A stretch of DNA of 64,000 nt from Apteryx mantelli. Its lineage: Eukaryota > Chordata > Aves > Apterygiformes > Apterygidae. The stretch is from positions 115,601,415-115,665,414 of the forward strand of contig NC_089979.1 of NCBI RefSeq assembly GCF_036417845.1, in the 5' to 3' direction. Below the pieces are notes generated by a model. The model saw only the letters and a program-made list of their open reading frames with translations. It searched no databases and had not been told where the DNA came from. Both the position numbers and the translations under genes were made by a program. Below, one piece after another: positions 1 to 12,300 of the stretch. The first letter of the stretch is position 1. The number at the start of each line of letters is the position of its first letter.

Positions 1-294
1 GTCTAAGCATTTATAGAAGACATGAAAAGCTTTTAAGCAAACACCTCCCTTCCCACGTTCCTATCCAGCTCACACTGGAAAAGAAATTAGTTTCTTTGGC
101 CTAACTGCTTCTCTTTCTACTATCATGCAATATACAGGGCCTCAATCAGCAGCTTTGCTTCTCAAAACATTGCTCTATTTTGTATGCATGTTGTAAAGCA
201 TACTTCAACTAAAATGAAATATAAGTGAGATATAGGATGCTTCTACAAGATAGATGGTGCCGAGATCCAAGCTGGCTTTCAATAAATTTCTTAC
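1..294 (-). other. AVL9: Start of AVL9 intron 15
   Basis: Intronic sequence after the exon 15 donor. I see no reading frame matching the missing AVL9 C-terminus, so the last exon must lie further left. Confidence 0.8.
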
Positions 295-383
295 CTACAG
301 CTTTTCCTGTTTGTACAACGTTTCGGCTAGTGGAAACCATCACATTTCCAATCTTCTTTCCACGTTCACTATTTTGCACTGAG
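295..383 (-). CDS. AVL9: AVL9 coding exon 15 (last one inside the window)
   Basis: This 89-base exon encodes [20 protein letters not shown] and [10 protein letters not shown], then the first base of a Gly codon, before GTAAGAAAT. The acceptor must be TTTAG just before CTCAG for the frame to hold; a second AG lies 5 bases inside the exon. The final exon would continue left of base 1. Confidence 0.94.
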
Positions 384-3300
384 CTAAACAAAAGGGATGC
401 TGAAGACTGTTAGTCAACTGACATATTATCTCTAATTGTAAATAGACTATCAAGTTAGAAATATTTTATATATATAAAAACATATTTGTAGCATAGGAAA
501 TGTATGGGCTTGATTATATATAAAAGCCTATATCAGAAGTATGCATCTCATCCACACAGATCAGTTAGGCATAGAACAAATAAGAGCAAGCAGCAACAGT
601 TCATTCTTATAAAACACACTACTACCTTTCACAAATACTTCTATTTTCTAAATTATAAAATCAAATTAATAGAAATTTTGGAAAGTTTTAGCTCTGATCT
701 GTAAGTCTTCAAGAAGAAATATGTGTTAATGAATAGTCATTCATTTCTCTAAATAGGGTTTACTTTGCATTTTGCTTTTAAGATGTAATTTTTGATCAAG
801 TATAATTTAACTCTCATGCTTTTGTTAAAAAAAAAAGTAAGACGACGACAGACACTACCATCATTTGGAAAGGACTGCACAAAAGCAATCAGCTCTATTG
901 CACAAATGCAATCACTTGAAAATAGTCTCATTTAGTCTTAAATTATAACATTAAAGTTTCAGACTCATTTCATACTCTGAAAACCTATTTATGTAAAACT
1001 CGACAACACAGCTATAGAAAAGCATGCCACATTCTCTTCCACCTCACAATTTTCTATGTTAACTTGTTGAATACTTTCAAAATCTTCAGTGTAGATGAAA
1101 AGCAGAAAGAACAGAGTACCTCTCAAGAACAAGTTCAGGTACAATTTGCAAAAAAGTAAGTAATTTTGATGAGTATCTGACAGGCAAATTGCTTCTGAGG
1201 AATAAAGATACTGTTGTAAAAATATTTTTATTATTAGAGACAGCTACTGATAATTTCACATTTGTTTCAGAATACCAGAAAGTGTTAACATCTCCCCTTT
1301 AAAAAAAGGAAGGGGTGGGGGGACACACATTGTAGACATCCCTGCATCTTTCAGATTATTAAATCTTTCTACAAAGGCTACAAACCACAATAATAGTAAG
1401 AGCTGCTATCAGCATGTGCCTTTTGAAGGCAATTACCTTGAGATACATCTTGATTTGTTTGCAATTCTCAATCTCCATCACAGAAGTTTAATCTGTCATT
1501 GGTCAGCAGAAGCAACAAAAAGATTCAGTGGGCTGAAGTCTGAACCTTTTTATTCCTCAAGCTGCCCTTTTATGTTAGCACGTATTTTAGGTCTACTCAA
1601 AGTGTGTAACAGTTTACAGCCAAGGAACATGCAGAATTAGCAGTGCATATGCACTGCTGATTTAACAGGCATCTTATAGAACCAGTCTGCTTAAATGTCT
1701 ACAATAAGTCAACTATATAGGTGGCACCACCAAATTTCAACAAATCCAGTGACTTTTATTAAAGAATAAATTTCACAGTCAACATAGCTAAGTAAGAGAA
1801 AACAACCTATTTTGCTTGATGGCTGAACAAAAGGAAACAGTTAATTGCAACTGTAAGACTGAATTTTGGCTTTAGTTAAGAACTGTACCGCTGCGAGAAT
1901 AACACGTGCCACTGAAGCCAGTTTTAGACTTGAATATTATAGGTAGGAACTGACAGAACTTAAAGTTCGGGCATAGTTCAGTGCAGCAAGAAGTTACAGA
2001 AGATGCATTTTAAACTTCTAAGCTGAAGAATCTGAGCCATAGCCTCAGTACATATACAAATGAACTCCAAGAGAGATTTTTTAGAACAATGCTGCATTAA
2101 AAAACAGAGCAAACAAACCAAAACCCCCTCAAACACTAATTTCTCCTAACAACTGGACCCAAAGCCAACACACAGAAAAACACTGATAACAGTTTTAATA
2201 GCTTTGATTTAAATGGATTCCTAACAGTTTAAAAATAAATATATAAAAGCCTTATAATTGCAATGCAAAAATCAGGGCTCTATTGTGTAAAGACTAACAA
2301 AACAGTGTATTAGCACTATTTCCCCCTATTTTGTGCAAACCATCCATCTTTATATGTGGTGAAGTTTTGCAGGAGAACTTTGAATACAGTTTCATCTACT
2401 TGGGTGATTCAAATTGTTATTTTGTTTAGCTCTCCATAGAAAGAGTTACAGTTATTAATATCTGACTTTTTTTTCCAGTACATATTGAAATACTATATAC
2501 TTACTGTGACAATCTTAACTTAACATCTGATACAGAGTATTGTCCCTGGAATGGATGGCTGGAAGAGGGGAAAGAAACCAAAAAAATACATTTATTTATT
2601 TTTTCAAGATGAATCCATATTACAACAACTGAAATCACTGGTTACATTCTTCTCTGCTGTTTTTTTTAAAAAAAGTCTATTATAGATGTAGTACTATATC
2701 ACTTTATAGTAGGCTAGATCCAGTGACTATTCAACCTTAGATTTCTTATGAACCACCTGTAAGGTGCTTTCTATTTATAAACCAGATATAAACAATCTTC
2801 TTTTCACATTAAGGCAGACACACACCTCCTTCTAACAAGACAAGAGCGTGAAAAAGTGATCCCTTAAGTAGGCCAAAAGAGCTTTGCAGGTGTAAAGAAA
2901 AACAACCTTCCTCTCCAGACTATGGCAGCTGCCAAAGCAAGAGCAAAACCATACAAGCCTCCCTGCAGTAAAATAGTAATCCATGCTAAACAAAGCACAT
3001 GTGGAGCCTACAGTGTCACTAAGCCTGGCATGATCTGATATTAGAGCACAAATAAGCATAAAACAATCCAAAGTATAAAAGATGAAATATAAATCAGCCA
3101 GCTCCCCTCCATCCCCATCAGTGACAACCTTGGACACAGCTAGTCCCTGGACACCTGGAAGCAATCAAAAGAAAGAAAAAAAAAAAAAGCAGAACCATGT
3201 GAGGGCAATTCCTGAGGAATGACAATAAACTCTACAGCAGGGGACAGCCAACTATCAAGTTGCTCAAGTTTCACATCTCCTGACTCTGGATAGTTTTCTT

Positions 3301-6300
3301 CATAAAACTATATCCCAGAAATACAGTAAGGTATTAAAGAACAGAAATATTCTGCTTCTGTAGGCTCAGAATCCTTTCAGCATAGGGCTGCAAAAGTTTC
3401 ATCCTCAAGGGCTTTCTAAGAGGAACGAGGGGAAAGCTGCAGTTCTACAGAATGGTGTGCCTGACTCTGCATGCTAGGCACTCTCTGTGCTAAGAGCTAA
3501 AAATTGGTTCCTTACCTCGAATTTACCTCTGCAAGAGCTGGATGCTTGTTGCTGTTCCATACTCTGTAGTTGTGTGTATTTTTCCAGGCTGCTACAAATG
3601 CTGTTCCAAAGTCTGACAAAGTCTTTTCATTGTCTGATAAATTAAAATAAAGATGAGTGAATCTGTAGCAATTTGTTAGAGATGTAATAAAAGAAAAGTG
3701 AAGGCTTTTTTTTCCCTTTTAAAAGAAAAACTAAAATTTTACAGGTTCTTGACAAATCAAAGTCAAGTCAAATTCCAGTACGATGAACCTGACACTTCAC
3801 AGATGTTATATTATATTCATTTTAAAAAGTGTCCCAAATATACAGAGCCAGGACAAAACACAAAAACCAGACACAATTACACAATTTATGTTGCCGGGGG
3901 GGGTTTTGTCTTTTTTTCATGAAAACACTAACAGGACAGATTTTATAAAAAGCTTTTCATAATGCTTAAGATTAAACAATATTTTTCTTATTTTTAATTT
4001 ATTTATAAAGCTCTGAGGAGTGCAACTGGGGAGAGGGAAAAAAAAAAAAGTCATCCAAACAGAGCCCTCTTGACTTGTTCTGTGGGCAAGGATGGGCAAG
4101 AGAGAAAGAAAGGCCACACAGCAACCAGGAACAGAAACATTACTTGCACTGGTCTTGGTGAGATGCACTAGGCTTTGCTGTACTATGCTATTACACATTC
4201 ATATTTAGTAAACCTCAGATTGATTCCAAAACTGAAGTATCAGCTACTGTAGAATAAACTTATAACAACATCCCCTTTAAAATAAAATACATAAGAACAT
4301 AGGAAATCAGAACCAGAGGTGAAGCAGCATGAGTTTCAATACAAGCCTGATACTTCATATCAAGCATGCAATCATCTTAAAATAATAATGCTGTTCAACA
4401 AAACTTAGCCTCTTCTAGATCTCAAAGTGTAGTTCTCAATCCCATGCTCTCTCACAAATACCATGAAATGGGTACTGAATTAGTTCACAATCAATAACAG
4501 GAAAATAAGCATGAAGAGGATGAGGTTAAGAGGATCAGTGTGGGGCAAATGAAACATTTTCCAGAAATAAACCACTGATTCTTTTAGTTACATTCATGCA
4601 GGAAAGACTGGAACATAGGGAATTCCCTCTGAACCAAGGCAGAAATGCTTAAGCTCCAGAAAACAGAAGCTTGTAAAGCCTATAGCTGACACTTTTCACT
4701 TAATTAAGTCCTATTTAAGACTACGGCAGGAAGGGAGAAGAGATGGGTCAGACCACCAAGACTCTCTGAGGACAGCCACTAACTTCATTCCTCCTTGGAT
4801 CCAGTTAGTTCCCCAAACTGAACTTCAGGTGGCAACAGAGTCTGTAGAATATTCTAAGTTTGTAAAATCTCTCACTATACAGGGTTGCAAGTTCTTATGA
4901 GGGAAAGCTTAATTAAATCAAGGAGATTTTGTTGTCCTTGGCTATCCTTGTTATTCCTTGAGAAGTTTATTTACTAAATTCTTACTCTGCAGCCTTAAAG
5001 GCTATTTCTTCTTTGACCAGCTCCTCCTCCTTAGCAGCAGGCCAAGCATGTACAGCAACAGGGCAAATGCTTATTACACCCATGTTCATCTCGGCCCCCA
5101 GAAAAGGCATGCAGTGTACCTGGTTGTAGCACAGCAGCAAGTAGTGCATGAAGATAAGCAGTAAACTGAGCCCTGATCCACTCATCTCCTCCTTCCCAAC
5201 CAGTGCCATCAAGGAACACATCATCTCTGTTTTCAGTCACATGCTTCACCAAGTAATCTGCAAATCTTAGGTCAGCAGTTGTAGGGTTCAGGATCTTACG
5301 GAGTTCTGGATCATGGATTTGTACATGAGCATCTTCTATCTGTTTGAAATAATTCCAAGGGTAAAAGTGGATCCAAATGAAATTGCTTATATATATAATG
5401 CCATGTACTATTACTGTCAAACAACTACCTAAATCTAAACACAGTCACACCAGTATCAAGAACAAACAAATAACCAAATAAATCACGTGCAAGCTATTCT
5501 CAGAATGACATATATCGCTGATAAAACCAGAACCTGATGATCTTCCTGGCACAGAGTAAAAGCTGCTTATTTCACAGTATTTGGCAGGGAAGTTTGGTGT
5601 TCACATGTATTTTCTTTGATTTTCTCTGTGATTACTGTGTTAATTTATCCACTATATTAAGTTGGTTACATATATTTAACTATGTTATGTTACCAAATGC
5701 TAATGATCTACTTGTGACTATTTGCTAGAACAGACGCAGTGCTTTTTTAGGTACTCCTCCCCCCCCCCCCTTTTTCCTTTTTAATCTGTTGACTAAATCA
5801 GAAGGAAGTCAGCGTTAGTAGGCTTTATTCTCCAACTGTATACAGATACAGTTTCTCAGCTGCAGGCATTTATTTTTGAAGACCTTATTACAAAGCCATG
5901 AAAGTTCATAATGAGTAAAACTAAAACAGTAGTGAAATAAAAATTTTAAAAAAGCCCTAAAAATTCAAATATTGGATATAAGAATACACACAAAAAATAT
6001 GCATTACTTTCTCACAGCTTAAAAGTTGTGTTCTCTACCCTAACAACCTATACAAATAGAATAAATTCTTAAATGTAAGAGCTTATTTCATGGGGAAGTT
6101 ACTCAAAATTTGGGCATGAACCTGGAACATTACAGATATATATCCAAAATGCAATCTCTGCTTTGTCCACCCCCCCCCCTTTTTTTTCTCCGGTTCCAGA
6201 AGTTCAAATGCAAAGATTCATACTTCTACAATTGCATCGCTCAGATGTTTCTGCTGACGGAACAGGATGTTGGTGGCTCCAGCGACAAAGCCGCGGACTG

Positions 6301-9300
6301 TTACATCTGAGAGGAGATGATGTTGCTGCAGTGCCATATATGGCAAACAAAGGTATCCCTAAAATAACAGAGATATTTAGAGGATTAACAAAAAGACAAA
6401 ACGTTGTCTATATTCACAATTTTTCCTAACAAAAGCCAGCACATTCCCACCCAGAATGAAGAACTTTGGTTACTATAATTTCAGCCATGATTATCTTTCT
6501 TTGCTACATTATATCTGCAAAGCAAAGGAAACAGATTTCATATAAACTAAGTTTTCAAGAGGTTGTGTAACCTTTCAGTCTCAGGACTGAAAATGAAATA
6601 CAATGCTAGCTGACAAGAAGCAAACGTGTTTACACAGTAGCAGAATAAGGAGTATAAAGTGAGCATGGAGGTCTCAAGTCAGTTTAAAGTCAAGAAGTCA
6701 AGGGAGACAGATTCATCTCACTTCTACTTTGCATACCATGCTGTCTTCTGGTAGACCTGAGGTACATCATGCAGAAAAGCTACAGAAACTTACACAGCTG
6801 CTGTCCACATTTTGAAGATGGAGACTTACAGGCTCCAGAGAGAGCTGTCAATTTTGGGTGAGCATGTGCATGCCTGCTTTAAGAGAAAGCAGGAAAGAAA
6901 GCAAAGCACTGTGCTTTTTAAACCACTCCATGCTTAGAATCGTACATTCCAATTAAAACAAAACAAACGACCCCCCCGCCCCCCCCCCATTTTAAAAGAA
7001 GTGCCATAAGGCTTTTAAGTAAGTTATGCAAAGATCATTGAAAAGAAGCTGTAGGTATTGTATTATTTCTTTTAAATGTAGAATCAACATATCCACTAAA
7101 TTTAAAACTCAGATCTAATTTCAACTGTTTCAATTGCATAAAGCACAATGCAGTTTATTCACTAGTACAAACCCAGAAGGGTTAATGGCATACTGGACAG
7201 AAACAAAGAGCACATGTACTTTATCACACAGTACACGATAATTGGAAACATATGGAAGAAAGGAGCACAACTCTTCCCTTTTGTTATATTAAACACAGGG
7301 ATAGCTTTCCAGATGACAAGCACTTATCAGCCGAAAACAAACAGCCTGTGTCAAAAGAACAATGGTGCTTTGAAACAGAATCATCAACCTAAAATAGAAA
7401 ATACTCAGAAAAATAAGGCTTAGGAAGTTGGCAAAGAAAGGTCCAATTAATTTTTACTCAAATTTTGGAAATACTTCACCATTTAAAATATCAAGGGTCA
7501 GTTCCCAAATTCACATTTCTCCATAAATATAACTGTGTTGGTTTCTATGAACCTGTTCCCCCCTCCCCTTTTTTTTATTTTTAAAGAGTGCAATTTAAAT
7601 GAGCATTAGATCCTATAGAACTGGTAATAAAGAAACAAAATATCACAGCCTATTTTTCATTATGCTCTGGTGTATTTGGATATATTCTGCCAACTGGCAA
7701 AATCTCATCCCATTCAAATTTGTCAGATTTGTTATTCTTCTACAGCATTGCCTAAAAGAACCCAGAGATGAGACCTCTAAAAGAGATTTAAACTTTCCAG
7801 TAAGCAGTTAAATTTTAACTTGCAATCACATTTTCTGATAACTTTGAGGTGTAAAGCCTTTTCTTTTTTAATTACATTGGATGAACTCAAATGAAAAGTG
7901 CCTTTGTGGAACAGAAGGTAAACATGTAGAAACTGTCAACTTCCATAAAAATTGTTTACTTTTCCATTTTACAAGCTTAGCAGCATACAAAGTTTGCACT
8001 CTTAGCCCCACACGCTATCAATTATTTGCGCCTTGCCTTCAATCTAGTATTTTAATAGAACTAAACTAAATACAACTTACAGGCTATTTTTTAGACAAGA
8101 CAGACCATAAAGACAAACACCAAGCTGTAGATCTTTGCTGGACAGCCATTTCTAGTGGAGGCTTAAAGCAATATAGAGCAGATGGCATTTGATCTGCTCA
8201 TTTGTGCCTAATGTATTGTTGCCAATGAAAGTTATTCTGAGAAGCTCAAATACAACTGTCAAATACAATGTTTTGCAAGGAAATACAAATAAGCATCTCC
8301 AAAGGGAGAGACACTACCATGAACCTCATCAGGTTGAAGGGATGAAACTGAATCTTCCACTTCCTGGGCAAATGCACTCATCTAATAGGTTATTACATAA
8401 AAACAAAACAAAGTATTATATCACTTCTTTCACTGACAAAGTTGTATTTAAAAGAGAGGCATCTGCCCTGGTTTTTATAGGTAAGCCAGAAGTAGTAAAT
8501 GTGTATTACATATTATCTGAGAATGGCTGTTAGGGTCCTTAGAGAAACTCTGTAATACCTGGAGTTCAATTACATTTCTCTGTAATCTTAGAGCTCAGCA
8601 GCTCAGTACCATGCACAGAGAAAGAGCCACAGATAATGAGGAAGTGTTAACAGACAGAGGAGAAAAGTTACCTCTAGGCTTAGGTAGCCACTAAGGAGTA
8701 GTTTGCAGAATCTTAGTTAGGACGAAGGTATCTAAATGCTTCTTAAGTACTCTGATCTTGCCCCATATAGATTAGATTAACAATTCTTCAGAGTAAAAGA
8801 AAATAGTAGTTACTGATACCTACCATGCATTGAGCATAGTGGGTCTACAGGTTACAATCATACAGAATTGCAAGCAGTACACAAGTATACATATGACAGT
8901 ATACATATGACAGCAAAGTGGAAGGCACGTGTGCATGCATGCACACCCCCCTCAGACAGGCACTCAGTGTCTTTATCTGCCTAGGAAAAAAACACAGCTG
9001 TACTTACATGTACATTGTAGTACCCTACAGTCATTTAGAGCTGGATAACCAAAATTATTAGTCACTTCTGTAAAAACAGCAGTCTTTTGAGTTACCAGGT
9101 ACCACAAATAACCTGTTTACCTTTGTAAAAATAGCCAGTGGCATACCATACTGGTCCTCTTCCAATCCAGATATCAATCCTGGAACAAGCACCATGTGTC
9201 CTGTATTTGCCTGGGGCTGCACAGTGATTGGAAGGCTTTCTGAGCAGAAGCATTTTTTTGGTAGATTTTCAGCCTGTTCAGATGCTTTATTTTCACGTTC

Positions 9301-12300
9301 TCCTTCTTTCAAATTAGACTCCTCCAAAATGCTAGGATCTAAGGTCTCCCAATCACTTTCAGAAGACTCTGGAGAAGTGCGGAAAGGAACTTTCAAGTGC
9401 TGTACAGTACCATTGGAGGCCTGAGCTCCATTGCAAGTCTTCTGTGACTGGGAAAAAGGCACATTTGCTTTTTGACCTTCCAGTGAATGGTCTCCTGCCA
9501 TCTTTCTGCCTTCCTTTCCCATTTCCAAGTTTGAATTTGAAATAGCAGCAGCAGACACAGAAACATAATCATCTAACAGTGGAGTGATTTCCTGCAAGCC
9601 AGTATCCTCTGAAATACTCTTTCTTGGTCTATACTGTGAGCAGTCAGTAAGACCATGTTCAATCATACCTGGAAAGTGATATCACACATGAATATCAGCA
9701 CCTTAATACAAATTCAAATGACTTTTGTTAAAGACAATGAAGGAAATGCTCTTCTGTGCATACTAGAAATCACATACTTCGGAACACTACTTTGAAAGTC
9801 AAACCTTCTTTCCAAGAGAATCTGCCCCAACCTTTTGCTTTGAGAAGAATAGTTAGAATTTAAGAATTATCTAGGCAAGTATTTCCCCTCCTCTCCCCCT
9901 TTTTTTTTTTTTTTGAGGGGTATGTGTAGAGGAAACAGAGCTGTATTTTTGGTTTGTAATAACTTGGCAAGAATACATGCCCAATGACTTATTCGGAGCC
10001 CCATCTATGTTATCAACAAGCAATAATACAGAAGATACAGTAGCTCTGGCTAAACACAAAGAATAATGCATATACTGTAAGTAATAAGTGTTAAGAGATG
10101 TGTCCATACTATACAGACATGCATACAAGTTATCCCATTTTTCAGGCAATATATTGACAGAACCCTACTGTCACATAAGTTGCTTTCCACATGGAACAGT
10201 ACAGCCAGTCTCAGTTATGAACAGAAACTATATTAAAAAGAAGTCCAAACATCTCTTCTTACCAGGAAAGAGTGACAGGACAGTCATTAGAGCTCCCACC
10301 AATCTATTTACTGGAGAAATGTAAAACAGCACCTGGTGGCAGGAGGGAAAAAAGAAAAGAAGGGGGGGTAGGAAGGAGAGAATTAAAAAAAAAAAAAAAT
10401 AGCTTACACATGACAGATAAAATGCATGCAAGCTGTCCAAGGCATTTTCTTTCTTTTCATGTCTGTTCACCAACAAAAGCTCTTACAACAGTTTTTTGAA
10501 GTAAATATTTAAATGTGTGTAAGTATATAACTTGCTTGCAGTTGGACAGCTCAATCCAATGCTGACTGGATCAATTTCAGGAGGAAAAAAATCTCACTGA
10601 TTGACAGACAAAAGTTGTTCCTGTCACTCTGCATAAACCATTGCTTATTTTTCACACATTAAAGTCTGTCTCTGTTATAAGTCAGAGGCCAAATAATCAC
10701 CATTCCAGAATTCTGAAAAAAACCCTATGCAAAATAGCTCTTCAAAGAAAACAATATATTAATAATAAGCAGATAAATAGAGAACAGAATAAATGCAGCA
10801 TGCATTTACTAGAGATATCTTTCTATGATTAAAAACTGATTTTCTGGAAACAGAAAAAATGATTGACGTTGACTTCAGTAAAGAACTTTGGGCAGAACAT
10901 GGGAAATTAGAGAGACTGGGATTAGTAAATTACTCAGGAATTCAAAAGGGGGATATCAAAGGTTAGTACTGAAAGAAGAAGCACGAGGTTCAAGGAATAT
11001 TAAATACTGGAGTTCCTCCAAGACAGACTTTCAGGAAAAAAAAACAAAAAAAAACCCCATACCCACAACTTGCTTTACCATGGCATTTTAACATCCTCAG
11101 TAAAAAAGCAGTAGTATACTAGTGGCAAATATGAGCACTACAAGGAGTCAGCAATACAAAGGAATACAGAATGACCATACATAACGTGATGACTTTGCAG
11201 GCCAAGTTAATAGGTATATAATGAAATTCAAAAGTGCAAGTTTGTGGACTTAGAATTAACAAAAGACTTCTGCTATAAGCTAGAAAGTCACTTGTTAGAA
11301 GTAAATGATAAGTAACTCATGATCCACCAGTATGCTCAAGTCTATGAGCCCCTGACCTGATGGAACCAAGAAAGAGACAGTCCTAACATATCACATGATG
11401 TTTAATGGTATCTCAGCTGGAAACAGAGTACACCATGTATAGTGCCTTGTACAATTTGTTTTTCTACGTTCAAGAAAGATGAATTGCAACAGTAGCAGAA
11501 AAAACCTATAGCATGATGAGAAGAACAGGCAGTTTATCTGAACAGAGTAATTTCCACTGACACCAATGGGAATAAAAAGTCTGGCTTTTGAGAAGCTGGT
11601 CAATAAGTTAATGAAAGATACATGATGTAATAGCATGGAACTACAGCAGAAACCCCACGACATCCCTTTCAGTTTAGGATTCTCAGGTATCATGTATTCC
11701 TAGCTGAATTTACTTTTAAGTCTAAAGAAGTAAACAAGTTTATAAAGTATCTCCTTTTCAAGAAGTTTACCTATATTTGCTTTTTTGGTTGGGTGTACTG
11801 CATACTTAAGCTGATCACTTTTCTATACGTTTTTTCTATTGAGTGCCTCTGCCATCTTTCCATCTGTGTGGGTGCACATTTCTTTAGCCCTCCCTATCCT
11901 GTTATAAGGTCTACAACATTTACATTAGCAAATTGGGTGGTCCTGGCAGCAGAAAGTCAAATGATTGCCATCTGGAAGTAGTCTCGCAGCTTAATAGCAG
12001 CTGGGGGGGGGGGTCCTTTAGCCTGTGGAAAGGCATTAACCAAATTGCTAGGGATTAAAGAAAATCCATCTGTGACATTCAGGCACTTTTCTGCTCAAGG
12101 AAAATTGGCATTACTAGCAGTTTCTTGCTTTAAAAGTCTTTGAACATACAGATTTCCCAGAGTTATTCTGGAACCTTAACATCTGTCAGAAAACAGGCAG
12201 TACCAGGAAACCAAACTCTTCCTATTGAAATTGCAAGTGTTCTCTTCCTGTTATGGCTTAGAAAAAAAAAACCCAAAAACAAAAACAAAAAAAAAAAACA

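Noticed and set aside
3517..3527. Proximal donor of AVL9 exon 13 as the main splice site
   Set aside because: It would shift exon 14 out of frame to an early stop; the distal donor restores the family sequence.
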